Position numbers and translations under genes: made by a program
Shown here: positions 33,974 to 42,833 of the stretch, piece by piece
Numbering within the stretch: the stretch's first letter is position 1
How the letters are laid out: each line of letters starts with the position of its first letter
Notes under the pieces: model-generated
The model's input: the letters and a program-made list of their open reading frames with translations, nothing else
Told to the model about the DNA's origin: nothing
Database searches by the model: none
Source: Clostridiales bacterium NK3B98
GTDB lineage: Bacteria; Bacillota; Clostridia; Oscillospirales; Oscillospiraceae
Assembly: GCA_000421005.1 (NCBI GenBank)
Contig: ATWA01000002.1
Span: 62,001 to 126,000, forward strand
DNA length: 64,000 nucleotides
Reading direction: 5' to 3'

Positions 33974-34840
33974 TTACGGACGATACATCCAGCGTCCGGT
34001 GGAGCCGCAGGGCAGCACCAGACCACTTTGAGTTACCGGAAGTCCCAGCTCACCGCACTCGCTGTGACCGCCCCACCGGGAGGTCACCAGCGTATCCAGC
34101 AGATAGCCCAGCACCGAGGGGGCAAGTCCGGTGGTATAGGAGTTGATGATGAAAAACAGAGGCTTGTCGCTGAGTACCTGCACCACCAGCTCCAAAAACG
34201 GATAGAGGTTGTCCTCCAGCTTCCAGATTTCCCCGGAGGGACCTCTGCCATAGGAGGGCGGATCCATGATAATGGCGTCGTACCGTCTCCCCCGTCGAAT
34301 CTCCCGCTCTACGAATTTGCCGCAGTCGTCCACAATCCAGCGGATGGGGGCGTTGGTGAGACCGGACAGGGCGGCATTTTCCCTCGCCCACGCCACCATA
34401 CCCTTGGCGGCATCCACATGGCACACCTGAGCCCCGGCGCTGGCGCAGGCGACGGTTGCTCCTCCGGTATAGGCAAAGAGATTGAGCACGCTCACCGGGC
34501 GATCTGCGGTGCGGATCATCTCCCGGGCGAAATCCCAGTTGGCGGCCTGCTCGGGAAACAGCCCGGTATGCTTGAAGTTCATGGCGCCTACCTTGAAGGT
34601 AAGGTCGTCATAATGCACCTGCCAGTGCTCCGGCATACGGCCCCGCTCCCAGTGCCCGCCCCCGGTTTTGGAGCGGAAATACCGCCCGTCAGGGTGCTTC
34701 CACTCCCGTCTGCGCCGGGGGGTGTTCCAGATTGCCTGAGGGTCAGGGCGCACCAGCACCGTCTTGTCCCAGCGTTCCAGCTTCTCCCCGCCTCCGCAGT
34801 CCAAAAGCTCATAGTCCTTCCAACGATCTGCAATCCACAT
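33974..34840 (-). CDS. Class I SAM-dependent RNA methyltransferase, RlmI/RlmK-like
   Basis: A 288-residue methyltransferase. The SAM-binding stretch is VLNLFAYTGGATVACASAGA, followed by VCHVDAAKGMVAWARENAALSG and the catalytic-loop motif AIIMDPPSYGRG. This matches the C-terminal catalytic part of RlmI/RlmK-type cytosine-C5 rRNA methyltransferases, but the N-terminal PUA domain of RlmI is absent, so the target is uncertain. It is first in the ecf-truA operon. Confidence 0.85.
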   Translation of the reverse strand: MWIADRWKDYELLDCGGGEKLERWDKTVLVRPDPQAIWNTPRRRREWKHPDGRYFRSKTGGGHWERGRMPEHWQVHYDDLTFKVGAMNFKHTGLFPEQAANWDFAREMIRTADRPVSVLNLFAYTGGATVACASAGAQVCHVDAAKGMVAWARENAALSGLTNAPIRWIVDDCGKFVEREIRRGRRYDAIIMDPPSYGRGPSGEIWKLEDNLYPFLELVVQVLSDKPLFFIINSYTTGLAPSVLGYLLDTLVTSRWGGHSECGELGLPVTQSGLVLPCGSTGRWMYRP

Positions 34841-34871
34841 AGCAAAACCTCATAACACTAATATATCCTTG

Positions 34872-34901
34872 CTATTTTAGCACCGGCGGGGGAATGCCGT
34901 C
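34872..34901 (-). promoter_or_regulatory. Promoter of the rlmI-like/ecf/truA/clpE operon
   Basis: TTGACG (34901-34896), an 18-base spacer and TAAAAT (34877-34872) on the minus strand, about 30 bases upstream of the methyltransferase start. TAAAAT is part of a small TGCTAAAATAGCA palindrome. Confidence 0.6.
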
Positions 34902-34965
34902 AATGCCGGGAAAGTCAATTCCCCTGATTTCACCGGGCGGAAACTGTGGGATTTGTCAAAAGACA

Positions 34966-34998
34966 GAAAAAACCCATCCGGAAGAAATCCGGATGGGT
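34966..34998 (-). terminator. Terminator after the ispH-S1 fusion gene
   Basis: ACCCATCCGG (34972-34981) and CCGGATGGGT (34989-34998) form a 10-bp stem with a 7-base loop. On the minus strand it runs into a TTTTTT tract, so it is a textbook intrinsic terminator for the rpiR-to-ispH operon. Confidence 0.9.
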
Positions 34999-35017
34999 AA
35001 AAGATTGGGGTTGAGAA

Positions 35018-36955
35018 TTACTCCTCGTCCTCTTCCACAGCGCCCTGCAGAACAGCGCGGCGGGACAGGGACACCTTGCGGGTCTCCAGATTGACGTCGG
35101 TGATCTTGACCTCCACCACATCGCCTTCCTTCAGCTCGTCCTCAGGCTTCTCCACCCGATGATCGGCGATCTGGGAGATGTGAATCAGGCCGTCCACACC
35201 GGGAACCACCTCGGCGAAAGCGCCGAAGCTCATCAGCTTGACCACCTTGACGGAAGCGGTATCGCCCACGTTATAGGTGCGCAGGAAGGTCTCCCAGGGA
35301 TTCTCGTTGGGATCCTTCATACCCAAGGAAATCTTCTTCCGCTCGGGATCATACTTGATGACATACACGTCCACGGGATCGCCCACAGAGACCACCTCGG
35401 AGGGATGCTTGATGCGGCTCCAGGACAGCTCGGAGATGTGAACCATGCCGTCCACGCCACCGATGTCCACGAATGCGCCGTAAGAGGTCAGGCTCTTGAC
35501 AACGCCGGAATAGTGCTTGCCCACCTCGATGGTGTCCCACACTTCCTTGCTGCGGGCGGCACGCTCCTCGCTGCTGACGCTGCGGATGGAGCCCACCACA
35601 CGGCGGCGGCTGCGGTTGACCTCGGTGATGTGCATACGGGCAGTGGTACCCACCAGAGCGGTCATAGGCTCATTGCGGCGCAGACCGGTCTGAGAAGCGG
35701 GGATGAAGACACGAACGCCCTTGTAGTTGGCCACGACGCCGCCCTTGTTCTCCTCACGGATGACGGCCTCGATGACAGCCTTCTCTTCCTTGGCAGCCTC
35801 GATCTCTTCCCAGTTCTTGTTGGCGTCCAGACGCTTCTTGGACAGGGTGACAACGCCGTCGCCGTCGTTGACACGCATAACCTGAACCTCGATCTGATCG
35901 CCTACATGGAGGACTTCCTCCACCTTGACAGCGGGATCATCAGAGAACTCGCTGACAGGAAGATAGCCGGCATGCTTGGTGCCCAGGTCTACTTCGATCT
36001 CGGTGGGGGTGATCTGTGCCACGGTACCCACGACCTTATCTCCTGTATTTAAAGTTTTGATCGACTTCTCCAGCATTTCGGCGAAGGATTCCTCGATCTC
36101 CATGTTGACTTCGTTAGACATATTGGTTTTGACCTCCTTTATTATCCACCCGGGGGTTGATGCTCCCGCAGTGATTCCAATACGCAATGCCCCTGCATCC
36201 AGATGCTCCGGTAGCTCTTGCGCCGTCTCGATCCAGCAGACACGGCTGCATTTCTCCTGACACAGTTCGGCCAGATGACGGGTGTTTGAGCTTTTATGGT
36301 CTCCAATGACGATCATGACGTCGCTCTCGGCGGCCAATTCCTGAGCCTCAAGCTGTCTATGAGCAGTAGCATTGCATATTGTATCAAATATTTCTCCGTT
36401 TGTACACTGTTTTTTTGCAAGAATTTCACATTTTTTCCAGACCGACCGGGTTGAGGTGGTCTGAAATACGAAAGAAAGGGGTAATTTTGACCGATTCGGG
36501 TCCTCTGCCAGCCATGCTTCCAGCGCTTTGTCGTCCTGAAGCACCACCGGATTGCGGCACCAGCCTGCAATGGCCCGCACCTCCGGGTGGCTGGGCAGTC
36601 CGATGATGACCGGGACACGTCCGTTCTCCTCCGCCTGCTGCACCAGCTTGTGGATTCTTGCCACGCTGGGACAGGTGGCGTCAATCACATTGGCACCGGA
36701 TGCTTTCAGTGCGTCATGTACCGATTTTGCCTCTCCATGGGAGCGAATCAGTACGCTGTACCCCTCTGGAACCTGCTCTGGGGTGTCCACCTGACCCATG
36801 CCCTGAGCCTTGAGATGCTCCACCACATGCTCGTTGTGAATGATGGAACCCAGCATTACACAGGGGGTGCCGGACTGGGCGGTCTTCTCCGCCAGCTCCA
36901 CAGCCCGTTTCACGCCGTAACAGAACCCGGCGGTCTTTGCCAGCGTCACACTCAT
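35018..36955 (-). CDS. ispH: Fusion of IspH (HMBPP reductase) and ribosomal protein S1-like RNA-binding protein
   Basis: A 645-residue fusion. Residues 1 to about 278 are IspH, the last MEP-pathway enzyme, with the three iron-sulfur cysteines Cys12 (GFCYGV), Cys95 (DATCPSV) and Cys194 (ICNATAHRQ). Residues from about 300 hold four S1 motifs, the last two the best (SYGAFVDIGGVDGMVHISEL and SFGAFAEVVPGVDGLIHISQ), ending in an acidic tail. The fused arrangement is known from Clostridia. It overlaps plsC as ATGA, and cmk next to S1 is a classical neighbourhood. Confidence 0.95.
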   Translation of the reverse strand: MSVTLAKTAGFCYGVKRAVELAEKTAQSGTPCVMLGSIIHNEHVVEHLKAQGMGQVDTPEQVPEGYSVLIRSHGEAKSVHDALKASGANVIDATCPSVARIHKLVQQAEENGRVPVIIGLPSHPEVRAIAGWCRNPVVLQDDKALEAWLAEDPNRSKLPLSFVFQTTSTRSVWKKCEILAKKQCTNGEIFDTICNATAHRQLEAQELAAESDVMIVIGDHKSSNTRHLAELCQEKCSRVCWIETAQELPEHLDAGALRIGITAGASTPGWIIKEVKTNMSNEVNMEIEESFAEMLEKSIKTLNTGDKVVGTVAQITPTEIEVDLGTKHAGYLPVSEFSDDPAVKVEEVLHVGDQIEVQVMRVNDGDGVVTLSKKRLDANKNWEEIEAAKEEKAVIEAVIREENKGGVVANYKGVRVFIPASQTGLRRNEPMTALVGTTARMHITEVNRSRRRVVGSIRSVSSEERAARSKEVWDTIEVGKHYSGVVKSLTSYGAFVDIGGVDGMVHISELSWSRIKHPSEVVSVGDPVDVYVIKYDPERKKISLGMKDPNENPWETFLRTYNVGDTASVKVVKLMSFGAFAEVVPGVDGLIHISQIADHRVEKPEDELKEGDVVEVKITDVNLETRKVSLSRRAVLQGAVEEDEE

Positions 36956-37635
36956 GCTACCTGTGCCTCCAAAGCATAGATTTTTGCCAGCAGTTCATCA
37001 GCCAGCGCCCGGTACTCCTGAGGGGTAGCCCGCTTCCCGGCGATTTGGGGATGATAGGGCTGACCCACCACCATGGTCATCCGGTGAAACCGTTTGGCAC
37101 GGGTGAGATACACCGGCACCAGCGGCACCCCTGCTTTCAAGGCGAACATGATGGCTCCGGTCTGGGCTTCGGCGGTCTCCCCTTCGTGGACACGGTGTCC
37201 CTCCGGGAAAATGATAAGCTGACTGCCCTCCTTCAGGCATTTTAGGCCGTTGCGGATGGGCGCAATGTCATTCTCTCCCCGGCGCACGCCGAAGACCCCG
37301 ATTTTGTAGAGAATCTTCCCCAGCACCGGGATTTGCAGCAGCTCCATCTTGGCGATGATCCGGGGATGGCGGCGCAGGGTCATGCCGATGCACACCATGG
37401 GAGGGTCCACCGCCGAGCAGTGCCGGGGGCAGATGACGGCGGGGGTATCCGGCAGATTCTCTCTGCCAATCACCCGCAGGGGATAAATCAGCTGGTAGAG
37501 GATATACACCACCGAATACACCACCCGATACCAGGGAAGACACTGCTCCTTTGTCCGGTACGGGAAGGGGTTCTCCTTCTTTGACGGCTTGTTATCCGGA
37601 CGGGGGGCGGGGGTGTTGTTGGTTATTTCGTCCAT
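36952..37635 (-). CDS. plsC: 1-acyl-sn-glycerol-3-phosphate acyltransferase PlsC
   Basis: A 227-residue acyltransferase with a membrane-binding helix (about 36-52). The HX4D motif is RHCSAVDPP and the second motif is FPEGHR, where most relatives have FPEGTR. It makes phosphatidic acid from lysophosphatidic acid. A charged, proline-rich N-terminus precedes the membrane segment. The start is preceded by GGAGCG and overlaps cmk by 13 bases. Confidence 0.92.
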   Translation of the reverse strand: MDEITNNTPAPRPDNKPSKKENPFPYRTKEQCLPWYRVVYSVVYILYQLIYPLRVIGRENLPDTPAVICPRHCSAVDPPMVCIGMTLRRHPRIIAKMELLQIPVLGKILYKIGVFGVRRGENDIAPIRNGLKCLKEGSQLIIFPEGHRVHEGETAEAQTGAIMFALKAGVPLVPVYLTRAKRFHRMTMVVGQPYHPQIAGKRATPQEYRALADELLAKIYALEAQVA

Positions 37636-38309
37636 CCGGTGACACGCTCCTTTATAATGCTGTCCAGCAGGTCAACGCTCTCCTCCAGATTCAGGTTGGA
37701 GGTATCCGCCAGAACGGCATCCTCCGCCTGACGGAGGGGGGCGACTGCCCGGTGCGTGTCCTGCTCGTCCCGCTGAATCACGTCCGCCAGCACCGCTTCA
37801 AAGGGCTGGTCGTTTCCCTTCTGCTGCTGTTCCAGCCAGCGGCGGCGGGCACGGATTTCCGCAGAGGCGGTGAGAAAAATCTTTACGCTGGCATGGGGCA
37901 GCACCACGGTGCCGATGTCCCGCCCGTCCATGACCACGTTGCGGGTGCGGGCAAGGGAACGCTGCATTTCCAGCAGGTAGCTGCGCACAGCGGCGTGGGC
38001 GGAGACGGCGGAGGCGTACATGGAAATCTCCGGGGTGCGGATGTCGCTGGTGACATCCTCTCCGTCCAGGTACATATGCTGTACCCCGTCCCCTTCCACC
38101 TGCATCTGAATGTCCAGCTCAGGGAGAATGCCCTTTACAGCGTCTGCGTCTTTGGGGTCAATGCCGTGGCGCAGGGTGTAAAGACCTACGGTGCGGTAGA
38201 TGGCCCCGGTATCCACATAGAGCCAGCCGTGGCGTGCTGCCAGCGACTTGGCAATGGTGCTTTTTCCGGCTCCGGCGGGGCCGTCAATGGCAATGCTGAT
38301 ATATGACAT
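37623..38309 (-). CDS. cmk: Cytidylate kinase
   Basis: A 228-residue CMP/dCMP kinase, typical length. The P-loop is IAIDGPAGAGKST (6-18), followed by YVDTGAIYR, a VVMDGRDIGTVVLP CMP-binding region and the lid RARRRW. The start at MSYISIAIDG follows GGAG; longer in-frame starts would enter the flavoprotein gene. cmk, plsC and ispH-S1 form a conserved clostridial block. Confidence 0.96.
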   Translation of the reverse strand: MSYISIAIDGPAGAGKSTIAKSLAARHGWLYVDTGAIYRTVGLYTLRHGIDPKDADAVKGILPELDIQMQVEGDGVQHMYLDGEDVTSDIRTPEISMYASAVSAHAAVRSYLLEMQRSLARTRNVVMDGRDIGTVVLPHASVKIFLTASAEIRARRRWLEQQQKGNDQPFEAVLADVIQRDEQDTHRAVAPLRQAEDAVLADTSNLNLEESVDLLDSIIKERVTGWTK

Positions 38310-38334
38310 ATTATATCTCCTCTCAAATTCAGGG

Positions 38335-39576
38335 CTATCCCCACGCCGCCCAGCATCCGGCGGCATATCCGGTGGCCCATGCGATTTGCAGATTAAAACC
38401 CCCGGTGTAGGCATCCACATCCAGCACCTCGCCGGCAAAGTACAGACCGTTTACCAGCTTGGAGCCCATGGTGGAGGGGTTGACCTCACTGACGGTGACG
38501 CCGCCGGAGGTGATGATGGCATCCCGCACCGGACGGGGTCCGTCAATGCGGACGGTGAAATTCTTCAGAACGGACAGCAGGGCGTGACGCTGTGCCCGGG
38601 TGATGTCGTGTACCTTGGTTTCCGGGGGAATACCGGAGCGGCGAATCACCTCTCCGATCAGCTTTCGGGGCAGCAGAGCGTCCAGCCCATTCTGAAAGTC
38701 CCGGTTGGCATTTTTTTGAAAATCCCGGATGAGCCGTTCGTCCAGCGTTTTTTCGTCCAGAGCGGGCTTCAGGTCGATGGCTACGGTATATTGGTGGTGC
38801 TCAAAATCCCGCATATGGGCGCTGGCAGAGAGAATCACCGGTCCGGACAGCCCAAAGTGGGTGAACAGCAGCTCTCCAAAGTCCCGGTAGAGGGTTTTGC
38901 CGCCCTCGTCCTCCACCCGGATGGCGATATTGCGCAGGCTGAGCCCCTGCAGCTCTCCGCAGCAGTCCTCCCCTTCCAGCGGCACCAGTGAGCCACGGGG
39001 ATTGACCACCGTATGCCCCAGCGCTTTGGCGAGCCTGTAACCGTCCCCGGTGGAGCCGGTGGCGGGGTAGCTGACCCCTCCGGTGGCGATGATGACCGCA
39101 TCTGCGGTGAGCCTGCTGCCGCTTTCCAGCTTAACCCCGGACACGGTTCCGCTTTCTGTCAGCACAGCGGTGACCCGCCCGGTTTTCACCTGCACCCCCT
39201 CCCGATTCAGGGCATGGCGCAGGGCGTCGGCAATGTCATGGGCGCTGTCCGACTGGGGGAAAACCCGGTTGCCCCGCTCGGTTTTCAGGGGGACGCCCAA
39301 GTCGTCTTGAAAGAAGTCCTTTACGTCGGCGGGAGAGAGCTGGCTCAGAGCGCTGTGGAGAAAGCGTCCGTTCCGTGGGATGTTTTGCAGCACGGTGGCC
39401 ACGTCGCAGTCGTTGGTGACGTTGCACCGCCCTTTTCCGGTGATACGCAGCTTTTTCCCCAGAGTGCGGTTGCGTTCCACCAGTGTGACCTCCGCCCCCT
39501 GACGGGCGGCAGTAAGGGCGGCCATCATACCTGCTGCCCCGCCGCCAATGACGACAATTCGCTTTGTCTCCATCAT
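38335..39576 (-). CDS. FAD-dependent oxidoreductase of the HI0933/BaiN-like family
   Basis: A 413-residue flavoprotein. The dinucleotide-binding motif VVIGGGAAGMMAALTA is at about 8-23, followed by LGKKLRITGKGRCNVTN, a family signature, and the C-terminal FAD region GLYFAGEVLDVDAYTGGFNLQIAWATG. Members include BaiN, implicated in bile-acid reduction, but most are uncharacterised, so substrate is not assigned. The start overlaps the rpiR stop as ATGA. Confidence 0.9.
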   Translation of the reverse strand: MMETKRIVVIGGGAAGMMAALTAARQGAEVTLVERNRTLGKKLRITGKGRCNVTNDCDVATVLQNIPRNGRFLHSALSQLSPADVKDFFQDDLGVPLKTERGNRVFPQSDSAHDIADALRHALNREGVQVKTGRVTAVLTESGTVSGVKLESGSRLTADAVIIATGGVSYPATGSTGDGYRLAKALGHTVVNPRGSLVPLEGEDCCGELQGLSLRNIAIRVEDEGGKTLYRDFGELLFTHFGLSGPVILSASAHMRDFEHHQYTVAIDLKPALDEKTLDERLIRDFQKNANRDFQNGLDALLPRKLIGEVIRRSGIPPETKVHDITRAQRHALLSVLKNFTVRIDGPRPVRDAIITSGGVTVSEVNPSTMGSKLVNGLYFAGEVLDVDAYTGGFNLQIAWATGYAAGCWAAWG

Positions 39577-40439
39577 TCGTTCCCCGGACGGTCGTAGACC
39601 TCATATTTTGCCCAGATTTCCTCCAGCTTGGTGAGGGTCTGCTGTAATTCCGTGCCCTTCTTCCGGCTCACCGCCACAATCAGGGCGTTGACCAGACTGA
39701 GGGGGGCAACCAGCGAGTCCACAAAGGAGGCCATGTCGCTTTTGGCGATCAGGGCGTGATCTGCCAGCGGCACCAGCGGCGAGGCGTTGGAGTCGGTGAT
39801 GGCAATGACAGTGGCGCCCCTGCCCTTGGCATACTCCATAGCGGTGATGGTGCGCTTGGAGTAGCGGGGAAAGGACAGACCGATAAACACATCCTCCGAA
39901 CCCACATGGATGGTCTGCTCAAAGACTTCACTGATGGAGACGGTGTCAATGTTCACCACCCGCTCGAAGATATACTGAAAATAGAAGGCGAGGAAGTTTG
40001 CCAGAACGCTGGCAGAGCGCACCCCCAGAATATAGAGGTTGCGGGCGTTGCAGATAGCATCTACGGCGGCGGAAAAGCTGGCTCGGTCGGTTTCCTCCAG
40101 GGTCATGCGGATTTTGTCCATATCCGAGTGCATCACCATGCTCAGTACGTCCTGATTGCCGATACGGTCATTGGACACTTCCATGCGCTGCACCGAGGTG
40201 AGCTTGTTGCGAATCATCTCCTGCAGTGCCTTCTGCATATTGGGATAGCCGTCAAAGCCCAGCTCAGAGGCAAAGCGAACTACGGTGGATTCGCTGACAT
40301 GGACGGTCTTGCCCAGCTTGCTGGCGGTCATAAAGGCGGCCTTGTCATAGTTGTCCAGAATAAAATGGGCGATCAGCTTCTGCCCCTTGGAAAAGGAGGG
40401 CAGCTCGTCCTGAATCAGGGTCAAAATGTCACGGTTCAT
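39573..40439 (-). CDS. MurR/RpiR-family transcriptional regulator
   Basis: A 288-residue regulator with an N-terminal HTH_6 domain (about 1-77, with AAFMTASKLGKTVHVSESTVVRFA as the helix-turn-helix) and a C-terminal SIS sugar-phosphate-binding domain (about 125-255; GVRSASVLANFLAFYF, GLSFPRYSKRT). Such proteins sense phosphosugars. None of the downstream genes is sugar catabolic, so the regulon cannot be guessed. A promoter and a leader hairpin precede it. Confidence 0.92.
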   Translation of the reverse strand: MNRDILTLIQDELPSFSKGQKLIAHFILDNYDKAAFMTASKLGKTVHVSESTVVRFASELGFDGYPNMQKALQEMIRNKLTSVQRMEVSNDRIGNQDVLSMVMHSDMDKIRMTLEETDRASFSAAVDAICNARNLYILGVRSASVLANFLAFYFQYIFERVVNIDTVSISEVFEQTIHVGSEDVFIGLSFPRYSKRTITAMEYAKGRGATVIAITDSNASPLVPLADHALIAKSDMASFVDSLVAPLSLVNALIVAVSRKKGTELQQTLTKLEEIWAKYEVYDRPGNE

Positions 40440-40483
40440 GGTGTTTCCTCTGCCTTTTTCTTATGCGCTCCCAGTGTCAGAGA

Positions 40484-40525
40484 GAATAAAAGCAGGCCCC
40501 GGGTGAAACGCCCAGACGGCCTGCT
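40484..40525 (-). terminator. Intrinsic terminator after rluB, in the rpiR leader
   Basis: AGCAGGCC (40491-40498) and GGCCTGCT (40518-40525) form an 8-bp stem, with an inner GGGCG-type stem, ending in TTTTATTC on the minus strand. It ends the scpA-to-rluB operon. Because the rpiR promoter lies upstream of it (40560-40588), it also sits in the rpiR leader and could attenuate that transcript. Confidence 0.75.
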
Positions 40526-40559
40526 GAAGTGGAGTGGAACGGGTCTTAGCGTAGAACTA

Positions 40560-40588
40560 ATCATAACCAACGTGACGGGAAAATGCAA
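40560..40588 (-). promoter_or_regulatory. Sigma-A-type promoter of the rpiR operon
   Basis: TTGCAT (40588-40583), a 17-base spacer and TATGAT (40565-40560) on the minus strand, about 120 bases upstream of the rpiR start. The leader passes through the hairpin at 40491-40525. Confidence 0.7.
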
Positions 40589-40624
40589 GTACAAATTGCA
40601 GGTTTTCCATCATCATCTTGCTTT

Positions 40625-41329
40625 TTACTTCCTCAGAAGGGCGATTTCCTCCGCTGTCAGCCACCGCCACTGTCCGGATGGAAGCTCACCCAGCGTCAGC
40701 CTGCCTTCCCGCACCCGGCGGAGGCGATGCACAGTCAATCCAGCCGCCTTGCACATCCTTCTTACCTGACGGTTTTTCCCCTGATGGATGGTGACTGAGA
40801 GCAGGGCACTGTCCTGTCCTGCGTGGAGCAGCTTGGCACGGGCGGCCTGAAAGAACTCCCCATCCACTGTCATGTCCCGGTTGAGCACAGGCAGCGCCCG
40901 GCGCACCGGACCGGTGACCCGGACGTGGTACTCCTTTTCCACCGCATGACTGGGGTGGGTCAGATGATAAGCCAGATCACCGTCGTTGGTCATCAGCAGC
41001 AGCCCCTCCGAGTTGAGGTCCAGCCGTCCCACCGGATAGAGCCGGTAGCCGCAGTCCGCCACCAGATCCGCCACACAGGGTCTCCCCTGTTCGTCGGAGC
41101 GGGTGGTCACATAGCCTCTGGGCTTGTGGAGCATGAGACAGACGGTGTCCGGCTGAGGGGCAAGGGGGCTGCCGTCTACCAGAATCGTGTCCTGAGCCGG
41201 GTCGGCCTTCTGCCCCAGCTGGGCAGCCGTTCCGTTCACGGTAACCCGGCCCTGCCGGATCATCTCCTCTGCCTGACGGCGGGAGGCCACGCCAAACCGG
41301 GAGAGCAGCTTGCTCAGCCGTTCCTCCAT
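40625..41329 (-). CDS. rluB: Ribosomal large-subunit pseudouridine synthase, RluB/RsuA family
   Basis: A 234-residue enzyme with an N-terminal S4 domain (RLSKLLSRFGVASRRQAEEMIRQGRVTVNG) and the catalytic aspartate in YPVGRLDLNSEGLLLMTNDG. C-terminal motifs are IHQGKNRQVRRMC and HRLRRVREG. B. subtilis RluB acts on 23S rRNA and its gene is likewise near scpAB. The start shares a base with the preceding stop. Confidence 0.93.
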   Translation of the reverse strand: MEERLSKLLSRFGVASRRQAEEMIRQGRVTVNGTAAQLGQKADPAQDTILVDGSPLAPQPDTVCLMLHKPRGYVTTRSDEQGRPCVADLVADCGYRLYPVGRLDLNSEGLLLMTNDGDLAYHLTHPSHAVEKEYHVRVTGPVRRALPVLNRDMTVDGEFFQAARAKLLHAGQDSALLSVTIHQGKNRQVRRMCKAAGLTVHRLRRVREGRLTLGELPSGQWRWLTAEEIALLRK

Positions 41330-42411
41330 CAGTTCACCACAAAGGTGGAGAAGAGCAGATCCACCGTGTCCAATACCTCACCGTTGAGGTAATAGGTGGC
41401 AGTTCCTGCCACAGAGCCCTGAGCAACTGCGCCGGTCACCACGCCGGGGAGACGCAGATCGCAGGTAATGGAGCCATCTGTGGTGGAGGAGGCAACCACC
41501 GTCTTAGAGGCGGTGAGGGGCACCTCCATGCCGTTCATACGCAGGGTGGTGACAGTTGCGTCCTTGGCGCAAAGCACATGGGCGGGGTAGTTCTCAAAAG
41601 CCCAGTTATAGAGGGCTTTGTGGTCTGCAAACTGGTTGTTGTCGTTGAGGGTGACCACAATGAATTTGGAGCCGTCCCGCTGGGCGCAGGAGACCAGCGT
41701 AGAGCCTGCCAGCGTGGTGAAGCCGGTCTTGATACCCAGACACTCCCCCTTCATGTCCTGCAAAAGCTGGTTGTGGTTCTCAATTTTGAACTCGCCCAGC
41801 TCAATGTACCAGGTACCCACCACCTTGGCGAACAGCTCGTTCTCCATGGCCGCCTTTGCCAGCTTGGCAAGGTCACGGGCGGTGGAATAGTTGTCCTCGT
41901 CAATCAGACCGCTGGGGTTGCTGTAATGGGTGTGTTCCATCCCCAGCTCCTGCGCCTTTTCGTTCATCTTGTCGATAAAGGCATCCTCGTCACCGTCGCA
42001 GATGGCCTCTGCCAGCGCCACGGCGGCGTCGTTGCCGGAGCGGAGCATGGTGCCGTAGAGCAGCTCCTCATAGGTCACTTCCTGATCTGCTAGCAAATAG
42101 AGAGAGGTGCCGTCCTTGTCCGAGTCGGCGGCATGCTGGGAGACAGTGAAGGTCTCGTCCAGACGCTTGTCGTCCAGCGCCAGGCCCTCGCAGGCCAGAT
42201 AGCCGGTCATCATCTTGGTGACGCTGGCAATGGCACGTTCCTCGTCAATATTTTCTTCAAAGATGATCTCCCCGGTGTAGGCGTCCGCCACCAGTGCGGA
42301 GGTTGCGGTGATGTCAGGCGGGTCGTCCACCGCCCGGGCGGGGGCAGGGAGCAGCGCCAGCACCAGCGCCAGTGCCGGGATCAGTGCGGTCAGTCGTTTC
42401 TTGGATGTCAA
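41329..42411 (-). CDS. D-alanyl-D-alanine carboxypeptidase (DacF/DacB-type, S11)
   Basis: A 360-residue exported penicillin-binding protein with signal peptide ending PAPARA. The active-site motifs are SVTKMM (SxxK), SGND (SxN) and IKTGFT (KTG). It trims D-Ala from peptidoglycan side chains. I chose the TTG at 42411 because GAGGTG lies six bases before it and the protein then begins with the basic start of the signal peptide; a GTG at 42435 is the longer alternative. Sporulation neighbours (gerW/ytfJ, scpAB) suggest a DacF-like cortex role. Confidence 0.92.
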   Translation of the reverse strand: MTSKKRLTALIPALALVLALLPAPARAVDDPPDITATSALVADAYTGEIIFEENIDEERAIASVTKMMTGYLACEGLALDDKRLDETFTVSQHAADSDKDGTSLYLLADQEVTYEELLYGTMLRSGNDAAVALAEAICDGDEDAFIDKMNEKAQELGMEHTHYSNPSGLIDEDNYSTARDLAKLAKAAMENELFAKVVGTWYIELGEFKIENHNQLLQDMKGECLGIKTGFTTLAGSTLVSCAQRDGSKFIVVTLNDNNQFADHKALYNWAFENYPAHVLCAKDATVTTLRMNGMEVPLTASKTVVASSTTDGSITCDLRLPGVVTGAVAQGSVAGTATYYLNGEVLDTVDLLFSTFVVN

Positions 42412-42421
42412 TGCTTTCACC

Positions 42422-42832
42422 TCAGTTGTTTTCACTCTCGTCAGCGGCCTTCCTGCCGCCTACCAATCCGGAGACCTTGTCCACCAGATCGGGCACCAGA
42501 TCAATCACCTTTTCCACAGGACCGCAGGGACCGGGGTCGGCATTGATGATCCGCACATTCTCTCCCTTGATAATCAGGAAGGAGACGGGGATAATGTTCA
42601 CTCCTGCGCCGGTGCCGCCACCGAAGCAGTTGGGCTTGTCGGCGCTGAGATGCTTGGGGGCAAAGTCGGACCCGCCGGAGGCAAACCCGATGCTGACCTT
42701 GGAGATGGGAACTACCGTCACGCCGTCCGGGGTGGTGATGGGGGTGCCCACGACCGTGTTTACGTCCACCATTTCCTTCAGCTTTTCCATGGTGAGACCC
42801 AGTACCTCGTTGATTTGGTGCTTCTGTTCCAT
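42422..42832 (-). CDS. Sporulation protein YtfJ/GerW family
   Basis: A 136-residue protein with the family hallmark VNTVVGTPITTPDGVTVVPISKVSIGFASGG split over 40-70 and GGGTGAGVNIIPVSFLII after it. GerW (YtfJ) of Bacillus is a forespore protein needed for germination through the L-alanine receptor. The start at MEQKHQINEV follows GGAGGGAAGATAAT; it begins one base after the DUF2953 stop. The C-terminus is hydrophilic. Confidence 0.92.
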   Translation of the reverse strand: MEQKHQINEVLGLTMEKLKEMVDVNTVVGTPITTPDGVTVVPISKVSIGFASGGSDFAPKHLSADKPNCFGGGTGAGVNIIPVSFLIIKGENVRIINADPGPCGPVEKVIDLVPDLVDKVSGLVGGRKAADESENN

Positions 42833-42833
42833 A

